A DNA stretch of 64,000 nucleotides from Comamonas sp. (lineage in GTDB: Bacteria; Pseudomonadota; Gammaproteobacteria; Burkholderiales; Burkholderiaceae_C), in NCBI RefSeq assembly GCF_009360615.1, contig NZ_SPEY01000020.1:124001-188000 (forward strand), given 5' to 3'. Shown piece by piece: positions 1 through 7,936 of the stretch (position 1 is the first letter of the stretch; every line of letters starts with the position of its first letter). Made by a program: the position numbers and the translations under genes. Under the pieces are notes generated by a model. The model ran no database searches. It had not been told where the DNA came from and was given only the letters and a program-made list of their open reading frames with translations.

Positions 1-2
1 GG

Positions 3-281
3 CAGTTGCTCGGCAGCGGCGGCCCAGCCGAAGCCGCTGTGGCGGGGATCCGGGATCCGCTTTCGCGACTGGTCGCAGTGGGCGTGCTGCTGCGTGGCGG
101 AGCAACTGCGCCCGGGCTGCAGCAGCAAGGCGTCGACACCGCATCGGAGCAAGGCTGGCGCAGACCCTTGATGGCCTGGTTGCTGCTGCAACTCAAGGCT
201 GCGCAGCAGGGCGGCGATGCGGAAAAGCAGGCGCAGCTGCAGCGTCGGCTGAAGCTTCTGGAGACCTCTGCGCCCAAGTGA
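3..281 (+). CDS. C-terminal end of an unrecognised protein (partial)
   Basis: The reading frame is open from the window edge to a TGA at 279-281, so only the last 92 or so codons are visible and the true start lies outside. The residues are helical and rich in Ala, Leu and Gln, ending in a basic, Gln-rich segment (AEKQAQLQRRLKLLE) that could be amphipathic. I recognise no family, catalytic motif or membrane segment. It converges on the porin gene, from which a shared hairpin separates it. It is taken as real from its high third-position G+C and its position. Confidence 0.5.
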   Translation, partial: QLLGSGGPAEAAVAGIRDPLSRLVAVGVLLRGGATAPGLQQQGVDTASEQGWRRPLMAWLLLQLKAAQQGGDAEKQAQLQRRLKLLETSAPK

Positions 282-303
282 ACAGGCGGGCCGCCGGCTT
301 GGA

Positions 304-330
304 AATGAAAAAGCGAGGCCGGGGCCTCGC
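304..330 (-). terminator. Intrinsic terminator of the porin gene
   Basis: An 8-bp inverted repeat GCGAGGCC / GGCCTCGC with a 2-base loop (313-330) is followed on the minus strand by TTTTTC. On the plus strand there is no T-run, so it serves the porin gene rather than the upstream partial gene. Confidence 0.75.
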
Positions 331-373
331 TGTGCGGGGGATGGCGGGCCACAGGCCCGCCCGAACCCGGTGC

Positions 374-1411
374 TTAGAAGCGGTGGCGGATACCGGCGAT
401 CAGGCTGGTGCCGGTCTTGGGGCTGGCATCGCTCACGCGGTCGTACATCAGAGCGGTGTAGACGTCGGTGCGCTTGGACAGGAAGTGGTCGTAGCCCAGA
501 GTCGCTGTGGTGCGCGTGGCGTCGGTCGCTGCCTCGTACTTGGTGCGGGCCACGGCAGCCTTGACAGTACCGGGTGTGCCGGAGACCGGAATGTCCAGAC
601 CCAGCGAGTAGGTCTTGCTCTTGCTGTCCAGATCCTTGACCTTGGCCTGGCCGTAGGTGGCGTACAGCTTCACGACATCGAAGTTGTAGCTGCCGCCGAC
701 CATCCAGTCGCTCTTGGTGGGCATGACCGTGCCGCTGCCGGGGTTGGTGATCTGGTCGCGCTCGTAAAAGGCCGTCAGGCTCAGCGGACCGCTGGAGTAC
801 AGGGCATTCACGCCAACGTTCTTCTTGTTCTTGTTGCCAGGCGTCGATTGTTCGCCGAACTGGTAGTAGACATTGGCCGTCAGACCGCCGAAGTTAGGCG
901 TGGTGTAGACCAGCATATTGCTCCAGCCGGTGTCGGCGGGAGTGGTGAGGCGGGCACCGCCCCAGGCAGCGGTCGGCGTGTTCGCGTGCAGCACCAGAGG
1001 GGAGATGGTGAACGAATCGCCAAAGGGATTGGTCAGAATGGTGGGCAGGAAGTTGGGTGCCTTGTCGCGGCCCAGGCCGATGCGGCCGAAGCTGCCGTTC
1101 AGACCGATGTTGGCATCGCGCGAGAAAAAGGTGTCGCCGGGGAAGCGGCCCATCTCACCGGTATCCATGCGCATGAAGGCGGTAATGTTGAAATCGACTT
1201 TCAGGCCGCTACCCAGGTCTTCCGTGCCCTTCAGGCCCCACCAGGAGGTGGTCATGCCACCGGAACCGACAACGCCCTTGCGTGCCTGCCCGGCCATCTT
1301 GACGGAGCCGGCATACATGTCGGCCAGTCCGGTCAGTTGCACATTGCTCTGGGCATAAGCGGCTCCGGAGCATGCCAGGGCAGCTGCCATGGCGATAAAA
1401 GCGGTCTTCAT
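374..1411 (-). CDS. Gram-negative general porin (OmpC/Omp32-like)
   Basis: Predicted outer-membrane trimeric porin for passive diffusion of small, probably anionic, solutes. The start at 1409-1411 is preceded by GAGAGGA and gives MKTAFIAMAAALACSGAAYAQ, a clean Sec signal cut after AYA; the longer frame upstream lacks such a signal. The mature protein has alternating beta-strand patterns with many Gly/Tyr residues, including the porin-like 'GSFGRIGLGRD' stretch, and ends in IRHRF, the C-terminal Phe needed for BAM recognition. Its 345 residues fit the betaproteobacterial porin family. It is monocistronic, with its own terminator. Substrate preference cannot be read from sequence. Confidence 0.92.
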   Translation of the reverse strand: MKTAFIAMAAALACSGAAYAQSNVQLTGLADMYAGSVKMAGQARKGVVGSGGMTTSWWGLKGTEDLGSGLKVDFNITAFMRMDTGEMGRFPGDTFFSRDANIGLNGSFGRIGLGRDKAPNFLPTILTNPFGDSFTISPLVLHANTPTAAWGGARLTTPADTGWSNMLVYTTPNFGGLTANVYYQFGEQSTPGNKNKKNVGVNALYSSGPLSLTAFYERDQITNPGSGTVMPTKSDWMVGGSYNFDVVKLYATYGQAKVKDLDSKSKTYSLGLDIPVSGTPGTVKAAVARTKYEAATDATRTTATLGYDHFLSKRTDVYTALMYDRVSDASPKTGTSLIAGIRHRF

Positions 1412-1871
1412 GAGTGTCCTCTCGAGTTGGATATTGGATTTACGTTTTGAAATATAGCGGGGGTTTGTATACAGCTCGCTCTGCCGTTCCGCGGAAGCCG
1501 ATGAAATCATCTTTTCAGTGATATGACAGTGGTTTTTTTACCTCAAGGACCCCGGGAAACCACTTGTGTGTGACACCCCGCTGCGACGGAAGCTGCCATG
1601 CACAGCCACCAAGGAGCGCCGGTGGCGGGTGAGTGAGTACTGATGGCTGGGTATTGAAGGAATAACAGTCATTCCTGATCAGCCTGATCCAGCGCAAGGC
1701 GTGGGTGCCCGCAAGGTGTCGGGGAGCCCGGGCAGATTCCAGCAAGGGTGCGGGCCGGCAAGCCCACGGGCTTGCACTTGCGGAAAGCCTGTCGGCAGGC
1801 TGCCCACGAAGGGGCTGAAGACTTTTTTGAAAAAAGTGCGCGTTTTCCCTGGGGAGGGGTTTTTTCCTCCC
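1412..1871. other. Intergenic region upstream of porin and tRNA genes
   Basis: No convincing gene. It should contain the porin promoter near 1412-1550. It also holds two adjacent G+C-rich hairpins at about 1755-1803 and an A/T palindrome ACTTTTTT-G-AAAAAAGT at 1821-1837, whose roles are unknown. Short frames here have no family signature. Confidence 0.5.
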
Positions 1872-1877
1872 TATAAT
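1872..1877 (+). promoter_or_regulatory. -10 box of first tRNA-Pro gene
   Basis: A perfect TATAAT lies 14 bases before the mature tRNA 5' end. No good -35 is seen at 17 bases. Assigned by position. Confidence 0.6.
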
Positions 1878-1891
1878 TCATTCCATCGACA

Positions 1892-1968
1892 CGGAATGTA
1901 GCGCAGCCTGGTAGCGCACTTGCATGGGGTGCAAGGGGTCGCGAGTTCGAATCCCGCCATTCCGACCA
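1892..1968 (+). tRNA. tRNA-Pro(GGG), copy 1
   Basis: 77 nt including the encoded CCA. The acceptor stem CGGAATG pairs with CATTCCG. The anticodon arm is CTTGC-ATGGGGT-GCAAG, with anticodon GGG at loop positions 3-5, reading CCC/CCU proline codons. The T arm contains GTTCGAATC. C at position 1 fits tRNA-Pro. It is identical to the copy at 2151-2227, and the identity extends 9 bases upstream (CCATCGACA). Confidence 0.97.
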
Positions 1969-1973
1969 ATTTG

Positions 1974-2006
1974 AAAAGGCCTGTGATGTCATCACAGGCC
2001 TTTTTC
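1974..2006 (+). terminator. Terminator of tRNA-Pro copy 1
   Basis: AAAAGGCCTGTGATG pairs with CATCACAGGCCTTTTT: a long stem followed by five T residues, starting 5 bases after the CCA end. Confidence 0.85.
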
Positions 2007-2131
2007 AATGCGCGTGGACAGGTGCGAAGATGCGAGGTGCTATTAAACCTGCAGCGCTGCGCGTCCGTCGTGATTAATGACCGAGCAATCGCTTCAGCAG
2101 CGAACTTGTCTGAAGAGGGCAAAAAATCGGT

Positions 2132-2137
2132 TACAAT
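2132..2137 (+). promoter_or_regulatory. -10 box of second tRNA-Pro gene
   Basis: TACAAT lies 13 bases before the mature tRNA start, matching the geometry of copy 1. A TTGTCT at 2106-2111 could be the -35, but its 20-base spacing is long. Confidence 0.5.
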
Positions 2138-2150
2138 AACGCCATCGACA

Positions 2151-2227
2151 CGGAATGTAGCGCAGCCTGGTAGCGCACTTGCATGGGGTGCAAGGGGTCG
2201 CGAGTTCGAATCCCGCCATTCCGACCA
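2151..2227 (+). tRNA. tRNA-Pro(GGG), copy 2
   Basis: Identical over all 77 nt to copy 1, including anticodon GGG and the encoded CCA. It has its own -10 box and its own terminator of different stem sequence, so the two are separate transcription units rather than a dicistron. Confidence 0.97.
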
Positions 2228-2232
2228 CATTG

Positions 2233-2266
2233 AAAAGGCCCGCGATGAAAATCACGGGCCTTTTTC
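2233..2266 (+). terminator. Terminator of tRNA-Pro copy 2
   Basis: AAAAGGCCCGCGAT pairs with ATCACGGGCCTTTTTC around a short loop, followed by a T-run. The stem differs from that of copy 1 by compensatory changes, which supports function. Confidence 0.8.
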
Positions 2267-2326
2267 TATTCCGGCCCTCCCGTCCGAAGACGGCATCGCG
2301 CACGCGCATGTATCGCGGCTGGCGTG

Positions 2327-2767
2327 TCACCCTTCAATCTGCGGCTCGGGCCTGAGCCACAGCCAGAGCAGGACGCAAGCCATGATGCTCAGCGTCACGG
2401 CCGTGAGCCATGGCTTGTACGAAAAATACAGAATCAGCAGGCTGCTGGCGCCCATGCTCGCAGTGGCCGTCCATTTGGTACGGCGGCTGACTTTGCCACC
2501 GCTGTCCCAGTTGTGCAGCAGCGGGCCGAAAACACGGTGGGCATAGAGCCAGCAGTGCAGTCTGGGCGAACTGCGTACCGCTGCCCAGGCGGCCATCAGT
2601 ATGAATACCGTGGTGGGCATGCCGGGAACCACGGCGCCTATCAGCCCCAATACCACGCAGACCAGGGCAAAGGCAATGAGCAGGTAGCGCAGCGGCGCGG
2701 AAAGCTGCTTGGGTTCCAGGTGCGGTTCCTGGCGTGGGTTTTCGGGCGGTGGCGGCAGATCGTTCAT
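2327..2767 (-). CDS. DUF454 (YbaN-like) inner-membrane protein
   Basis: A protein of 146 residues. After a Pro-rich cytoplasmic N-terminus (PPPPENPRQEP) come a hydrophobic pair (YLLIAFALVCVVLGLIGAVV), the family-typical loop PGMPTTVFILMAAWAAVRSSPRLHCWL and H..FGPLLHNW, then a second hydrophobic pair near the C-terminus. This is the DUF454 pattern; molecular function is unknown across the family. Start: the ATG at 2767 is preferred to an in-frame TTG 7 codons upstream; neither has a strong ribosome site. It converges with the second tRNA unit and has no operon partner. Confidence 0.85.
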   Translation of the reverse strand: MNDLPPPPENPRQEPHLEPKQLSAPLRYLLIAFALVCVVLGLIGAVVPGMPTTVFILMAAWAAVRSSPRLHCWLYAHRVFGPLLHNWDSGGKVSRRTKWTATASMGASSLLILYFSYKPWLTAVTLSIMACVLLWLWLRPEPQIEG

Positions 2768-2984
2768 GAGGCAGAAGGTGGGCTGCAAAAGCGGATGAGG
2801 CTGCAGCCGGGCACGGCTCCCATATTAGTCAGCATTGCAGTCCGTTCGGGCGTTGTAGCTGCAGATGCTGGCGGTATTTGTCACGTCCTTGTCCCGGCTT
2901 GCGTGGACCGCCATCGCATAATGGCCGCCCATGGCCTGGTGCCTGATGGACGACCAGCATGGAATTGATTCAAGGAGCAAGACA

Positions 2985-4088
2985 ATGACCCCCACCCCGA
3001 GCGCCGATATGTCCGATGTGATTGCCGAAGTCCGTGGCAAGCTGGGCATGATTACGCTCAACCGTCCCAAGGCGCTCAATGCGCTGTCTCTGGGCATGGT
3101 GCGCGATCTGCTGGGCACTTTGCGGGCCTGGCAAAAAGATGACTCGATTCTGGGCGTGGCCATTCGTGGCAGCAACAAGGAAGGCATGTTCGGGGCGTTC
3201 TGCGCGGGGGGCGACATCCGCTTCCTGCACGCGGCCGGCAGCAGCGGCAATCCTCAGCTCGAAGATTTCTTCACCGAGGAATATGCGCTCAACCATCTGA
3301 TTCACAGCTTCGGCAAGCCCTATATCGCGTTCATGGACGGCATCGTCATGGGCGGTGGCATGGGCATCAGCCAGGGCGGCTCGCTGCGCATCGTGACCGA
3401 GCGTACCAAGATGGCCATGCCCGAGACGGCGATTGGCCTGTTTCCGGATGTCGGGGGGGGCTATTTTCTCTCGCGCTGCCCCGGTGCCGTGGGTGAATGG
3501 CTGGCCTTGACCGGCGACACCATCGGTGCGGGCGATGCCCTGGCCTTTGGTCTGGCCGATGGCTGCATTCCTGCCGCGCAGCAGGCGGAGCTTTGGGAGA
3601 CCCTGGCGACCACGGATTTTGCCGATGTGGAGGCGCTCAATGCCGTCGTTCGCTCCCGCTTTGTGAGCGCCGAGCCCAAGACAGCCGTACACCGTATTGA
3701 AATCGACACCTGCTTCTCTCAGCCCACGGTGTCGGCCATTGTCAAGGCCTTGCAGGCCGGCAGCGACTGGGCCCAGGCCGAGGCGGCCACGCTGCGCAAG
3801 CGTTCGCCCCTGATGCTGCATGTGGTGCTGGAGCAGATCCGCCGCGCACGCCAGATGAGCCTGGCCGAGGACCTGCGCATGGAGCGCGATATGGTGCGTC
3901 ACTGCTTTTATCTGCGCCCGGGGCGTAGCGAGACCGTGGAGGGCATCCGCGCTCTGGCGGTGGACAAGGACCACAGCCCGCGCTGGAGTCCCGCCAGCAT
4001 CGAAGAGGTGAGCGATGCCGAGTGGCAAGCGTTCTTTGACAGCCCCTGGCCTGCGCATTCCCATCCGCTGGCAGCGCTCAAGGACTGA
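2985..4088 (+). CDS. Enoyl-CoA hydratase/isomerase family, HIBYL-CoA hydrolase type
   Basis: A cytoplasmic crotonase-fold enzyme of 367 residues acting on acyl-CoA. The ATG at 2985 has AAGGAG eight bases upstream, so the longer frame is rejected. The oxyanion-hole segment AFCAGGDI and the block MGGGMGISQGG followed by MPETAIGLFPDVGGGY are typical of 3-hydroxyisobutyryl-CoA hydrolases (Glu and Asp in PETAIGLFPD). Its length also fits that subgroup better than the roughly 260-residue plain hydratases. A role in valine breakdown is therefore plausible, but some homologues are true hydratases. No neighbouring valine genes are seen; it ends at a strong terminator. Confidence 0.85.
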   Translation: MTPTPSADMSDVIAEVRGKLGMITLNRPKALNALSLGMVRDLLGTLRAWQKDDSILGVAIRGSNKEGMFGAFCAGGDIRFLHAAGSSGNPQLEDFFTEEYALNHLIHSFGKPYIAFMDGIVMGGGMGISQGGSLRIVTERTKMAMPETAIGLFPDVGGGYFLSRCPGAVGEWLALTGDTIGAGDALAFGLADGCIPAAQQAELWETLATTDFADVEALNAVVRSRFVSAEPKTAVHRIEIDTCFSQPTVSAIVKALQAGSDWAQAEAATLRKRSPLMLHVVLEQIRRARQMSLAEDLRMERDMVRHCFYLRPGRSETVEGIRALAVDKDHSPRWSPASIEEVSDAEWQAFFDSPWPAHSHPLAALKD

Positions 4089-4106
4089 TTGAAGTCCTCA
4101 TCCAGA

Positions 4107-4145
4107 AAGCCCGGCAGGCTGGTGGCCTGTCGGGCTTTCTTTTTG
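4107..4145 (+). terminator. Terminator after the acyl-CoA gene
   Basis: AAAGCCCGGCAGGC pairs with GCCTGTCGGGCTTT with one internal mismatch, followed by CTTTTTG. It may also act on the converging DUF72 gene. Confidence 0.8.
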
Positions 4146-4196
4146 ATCGCCATCAGCGCTTTGAAAGTAGGTAACTGAGGGGATTCGGGTATTCAT

Positions 4197-5315
4197 TCAG
4201 GATGACGGCTTCGGATGTCTGTCAGAGCCTGAGTCTGAAAGACGCGCAAGCGCCTGCGCCAGCAGCGCTATCGAGCGGGGGGCACATCCCTCGGCATCGT
4301 TGCTGATGGTCACGAAAGCGGGTTGGCCGGCACCGGTGATGCCGGCAATCGTGCGGGCCAGCCGCTCCCGGGTATGCAGATCCTCGCTGCGGATCTCGTT
4401 GAACGGCTGGTGCTTTTTCTGGGCATCGGCATAGCCATAGGCACCGAAGAGCCGATTCAGATTCCAGCGGCAGACCAGCGGGCCGGGCCATAGCGCACGC
4501 AGCATGTCCAATTGCGCCTCGATGGGCGGCATCTTGCCATGCAAGCCCAGACAGAAGGTTGCGCCATGGGTCTTGAGTGTGCGGGTCAGCTCCGAAGTCA
4601 GCAGCTCGGGGTCTCTGACCTCGACGGCAACGACGACCGTCGGATGTGTGTGCAGCGCCTGTTCTACGGCGCCCAGCAGCCGGCCCAGCTTGTCCATCAG
4701 CAGGCCGGGATGGCTGAGCAGGCTCCAGGGCAGGGGGCTGAGCTGAAAGACCAGCACGCCCAGCTTGCCGCCCAGGCCTTCGAGGGTGGGCTGCACAAAA
4801 TGCTCTATGGCCAGGCCAGGGTCGAGAAACGCCGGGTTGCTCTCGCGCGGTTTGCCTTCCTCGCTGCGCACCTGGGCGTCGGTGATTCCGGCCGGGCATT
4901 TGACGACAAAGCGGAAGTCGTCATCGACCTGGGCGGCAAAGGCGGCGTACTGACTGGCCGTCAGCGGTCGCCAGAAAGTGCGGTCGATGCAGACAGTGCG
5001 CAGCAGCGGGTGCTGGTGATAGGCCGTGAGGCCTTTTTTGGCCAGCACGCTGCTGTCATAGGCTCCGTCCCAGACCAAGCCCTCCCAGCCCGGATAGGAC
5101 CAGGTCGAGACGCCCATGCGCAGCAGGGAAGGCAGTTGTGCGGCCAACTCCTGGTACTGCGCAGCTGCCGGGGCCAGGGCAATCGCGCCGCGTCCTGTTC
5201 TGCGTTCACCGGGGTCATCGGCCTGCGGCGTTTCTTCAGGCAGTGCGTTGCCAGCGCGTTTCTCGCAAGGAGGCAGCGCATCGGCAAAGAAATCGTCCTG
5301 GAAAGTATCGGGCAT
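4197..5315 (-). CDS. DUF72 (YecE-like) protein
   Basis: 372 residues of the DUF72 TIM-barrel family, of unknown biochemical function. After a charged, probably disordered N-terminus (about 1-60) come the family motifs RMGVSTWSYPGWEG, a YHQHPLLRTVCIDRTFW segment, FRFVVKCP and, near the C-terminus, VCRWNLNR. The start ATG at 5315 is the first in frame. It is transcribed away from tex; the roughly 180 bp between them must hold both promoters. No operon partner. Confidence 0.8.
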   Translation of the reverse strand: MPDTFQDDFFADALPPCEKRAGNALPEETPQADDPGERRTGRGAIALAPAAAQYQELAAQLPSLLRMGVSTWSYPGWEGLVWDGAYDSSVLAKKGLTAYHQHPLLRTVCIDRTFWRPLTASQYAAFAAQVDDDFRFVVKCPAGITDAQVRSEEGKPRESNPAFLDPGLAIEHFVQPTLEGLGGKLGVLVFQLSPLPWSLLSHPGLLMDKLGRLLGAVEQALHTHPTVVVAVEVRDPELLTSELTRTLKTHGATFCLGLHGKMPPIEAQLDMLRALWPGPLVCRWNLNRLFGAYGYADAQKKHQPFNEIRSEDLHTRERLARTIAGITGAGQPAFVTISNDAEGCAPRSIALLAQALARLSDSGSDRHPKPSS

Positions 5316-5493
5316 GTCCTGATAATTCTAAAGAAATATGCTTTCGATGCTTGCTCATCAAGGGAAAGCAGCTATGGAAAGCATAGTTTTTAAGGTTTGC
5401 TTGCACTTATGCCGGATATCCAGGGCAGTCTGGCGGCATGCCTATGGCAAACTCGTTGGCTTCCTGTGTTGAACGCCGTGGGGCGAATATCGA

Positions 5494-7875
5494 ATGCAAA
5501 AAATCATTGGTCAGATTGCTCAAGAACTGAATGTCAAGCCGCAGCAGGTGAGCGCGGCGGTGGAGTTGCTCGATGGTGGCGCCACGGTTCCGTTTGTGGC
5601 TCGCTACCGCAAGGAGGCCACGGGGGGTCTGGACGATACGCAGTTGCGCACGCTGGACGAACGCCTGGGCTATCTGCGCGAGCTGGAAGACCGCCGCGAG
5701 ACGGTGCTCAAGGCCATTGACGAGCAGGGCAAGCTGACCGATGCGCTGCGCCTGGCGATTGCCAGCGCGCCGACCAAGCAGGAGCTGGAGGACATCTACC
5801 TGCCCTTCAAGCAAAAGCGCCGTACCAAGGGCCAGATTGCCAGGGAATTCGGCATCGAGCCGCTGGCCGACAAGCTGTTTGCCGACCCCACGCTGGATCC
5901 GCACAAGGAAGCCGAGGCTTTCTGCAAGCCCGCGACAACGCTGGACGACGGCAAGCCCGGCCCCGATTTCAGCACCACCTTTGCCGTGCTGGACGGCGTG
6001 CGCGACATTTTGTCCGAGCGTTGGGCCGAAGACCCGGCACTGGTGCAGAAGCTGCGCGAATGGCTGTGGGATGAAGGCCTGCTCAAGTCCAGGAAGGTCG
6101 AGAGCAAGAATGAAAACGATCCCGAGGTCGCCAAGTTTCGCGACTATTTCGAGTATGACGAGCCGATTGGCCGCGTACCGTCGCACCGGGCGCTGGCCGT
6201 GTTCCGCGGGCGTGCACTGGAGGTGCTCGAAGCCAAACTGGTGCAACCGGTCGAGCCTGAACCGGGTCAGCCCAGTCTCGCCGAGGGCAAGATTGCGCTG
6301 CACCTGGGCTGGAGCCATGCCAAGCGCGCTGCGGACGACCTGATCCGAAAATGCGTCGCCTGGACATGGCGCGTGAAATTGAGCCTGTCCACCGAGCGCG
6401 ACCTGTTCGGCCGCCTGCGCGAAGATGCCGAGAAGGTCGCCATCAAGGTGTTTGGCGACAATCTGCGCGACCTTCTGCTGGCCGCGCCTGCGGGCCAGCG
6501 TGCCGTGATCGGCCTGGACCCCGGCATTCGCACCGGCGTGAAGGTTGCCGTGGTGGACAGTACCGGCAAGCTGGTGGACACGACCACCATCTATCCGCAC
6601 GAGCCGCGCCGCGACTGGGACGGCTCGCTCGCCGTGCTGGCCAAGCTGGTGGAAAAGCACAACATCAACTTGATCGCCATCGGCAATGGCACGGCCAGCC
6701 GCGAAACCGACAAGCTGGCTGCGGACCTGATCAAGATCGCGTCCAAGGCCGACAAGAAGATCGACAAGGTGGTGGTGAGCGAGGCCGGTGCCTCGGTCTA
6801 TTCGGCCAGTGAGTTTGCGGCACAGGAAATGCCGGATATCGACGTGAGCCTGCGTGGTGCGGCTTCGATTGCCCGTCGCCTGCAGGATCCTCTGGCTGAA
6901 CTGGTCAAGATCGACCCCAAGAGCATCGGCGTGGGCCAGTATCAGCACGATGTGAACCAGAGCGAGCTGGCCCGTCAGCTGGATGCCGTGGTCGAGGATT
7001 GCGTGAACTCCGTGGGGGTGGACCTCAATACCGCGTCGGCCCCTCTGCTGACGCGTGTTTCGGGCCTGTCGGGTTCGGTGGCCAAGTCGGTTGTGCGCTG
7101 GCGCGATGCCAATGGCTCGTTCAAGAACCGCAAGCAGTTGATGGAGGTGGCCGGTCTGGGGGCCAAGACTTTCGAGCAGGCCGCAGGCTTTCTGCGTATT
7201 CGCGGCGGCGACAACCCGCTGGATGTCACCGGCGTGCACCCCGAAACCTATCCGGTGGTCGAGCAGATCATCCTGGCCACGGGCAAGCCCGTGGAGCAGA
7301 TCATGGGACGTGGTGAAGTGCTCAGGTCTTTGAAACCGGAGCAGTTTGCCAATGACAAATTCGGTGCGGTGACCGTCAAGGACATCCTGGCCGAACTGGA
7401 AAAGCCCGGCCGTGATCCTCGTCCGGACTTTGTGGTCGCCCGCTTCAATGACGGCGTGGAGGACATCAAGGACCTGAAGGAAGGCATGACGCTGGAAGGC
7501 ACGGTCAGCAATGTGGCCCAGTTCGGCGCCTTTGTGGATCTGGGCGTGCATCAGGACGGATTGGTGCATGTGAGTCAGATGAGTCACAAGTTCATCGAGG
7601 ATGCGCGCGAAGTGGTCAAGACCGGACAGATCGTCAAGGTCAAGGTGCTGGAGGTCGATGTGGACCGCAAGCGCATCAGCCTGACCATGAAGCTCGATGC
7701 GGCTCCTGCACGCCGCGATGGTCCCCGGGACAACCGCTTTGAAGGTGCAGGCCGCGGCAACAGCTATGGCGGCGGCAATCGCGGTGGCTATGCGCAACCC
7801 CAGCGTGGCAACCAGCCCACACAGCAAAATGCAATGGCCTCAGCCTTTGCGAAGTTGCAGGGACTGAAGAAATAA
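5494..7875 (+). CDS. tex: RNA-binding transcriptional accessory protein Tex
   Basis: 793 residues, the full Tex length. N-terminal Tex domain (about 1-190, with GGATVPFVARYRKE), a YqgF/RNase-H-like domain (about 330-450, with IGLDPGIRTGVK), two helix-hairpin-helix units (about 505-570, VGVDLNTAS... and LMEVAGLGAKTFEQAAGFLRI), and a C-terminal S1 RNA-binding domain (about 660-725, GTVSNVAQFGAFVDLG and GLVHVSQMS). A basic Gly/Asn-rich tail follows, a common extra nucleic-acid contact. Tex is a cytoplasmic nucleic-acid-binding factor linked to transcription and toxin gene expression in several bacteria. Monocistronic, with its own terminator. Confidence 0.97.
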   Translation: MQKIIGQIAQELNVKPQQVSAAVELLDGGATVPFVARYRKEATGGLDDTQLRTLDERLGYLRELEDRRETVLKAIDEQGKLTDALRLAIASAPTKQELEDIYLPFKQKRRTKGQIAREFGIEPLADKLFADPTLDPHKEAEAFCKPATTLDDGKPGPDFSTTFAVLDGVRDILSERWAEDPALVQKLREWLWDEGLLKSRKVESKNENDPEVAKFRDYFEYDEPIGRVPSHRALAVFRGRALEVLEAKLVQPVEPEPGQPSLAEGKIALHLGWSHAKRAADDLIRKCVAWTWRVKLSLSTERDLFGRLREDAEKVAIKVFGDNLRDLLLAAPAGQRAVIGLDPGIRTGVKVAVVDSTGKLVDTTTIYPHEPRRDWDGSLAVLAKLVEKHNINLIAIGNGTASRETDKLAADLIKIASKADKKIDKVVVSEAGASVYSASEFAAQEMPDIDVSLRGAASIARRLQDPLAELVKIDPKSIGVGQYQHDVNQSELARQLDAVVEDCVNSVGVDLNTASAPLLTRVSGLSGSVAKSVVRWRDANGSFKNRKQLMEVAGLGAKTFEQAAGFLRIRGGDNPLDVTGVHPETYPVVEQIILATGKPVEQIMGRGEVLRSLKPEQFANDKFGAVTVKDILAELEKPGRDPRPDFVVARFNDGVEDIKDLKEGMTLEGTVSNVAQFGAFVDLGVHQDGLVHVSQMSHKFIEDAREVVKTGQIVKVKVLEVDVDRKRISLTMKLDAAPARRDGPRDNRFEGAGRGNSYGGGNRGGYAQPQRGNQPTQQNAMASAFAKLQGLKK

Positions 7876-7884
7876 TCTCCCACC

Positions 7885-7922
7885 AGGCCGCCATCGAATC
7901 CAGATTACAGGCGGCCTTTTTG
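7885..7922 (+). terminator. Terminator of tex
   Basis: AGGCCGCC (7885-7892) pairs with GGCGGCCT (7910-7917), followed by TTTTT. The 17-base loop is long but the stem is strong. Confidence 0.75.
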
Positions 7923-7936
7923 GTGGGAGCAGAACA

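Noticed and set aside
278-1450. 390-codon plus-strand frame across the porin gene
   Set aside because: Porin signal peptide, ribosome site and C-terminal Phe on the other strand are decisive.
1755-1803. Two adjacent hairpins before the first tRNA as a possible small RNA
   Set aside because: No promoter or T-run makes a transcript evident; kept only as a note in the gap entry.
1669-2330. Minus-strand frames encoding repeated GFELATPCTPCKCATRLRYIP peptides
   Set aside because: These are antisense translations of the two tRNA-Pro genes, a well-known artefact; the identity simply reflects identical tRNAs.
5407-7827. 806-codon minus-strand open frame opposite tex
   Set aside because: It is the shadow of tex in G+C-rich DNA: His/Gly/Arg-rich with no motif, while tex on the other strand has full domain structure.
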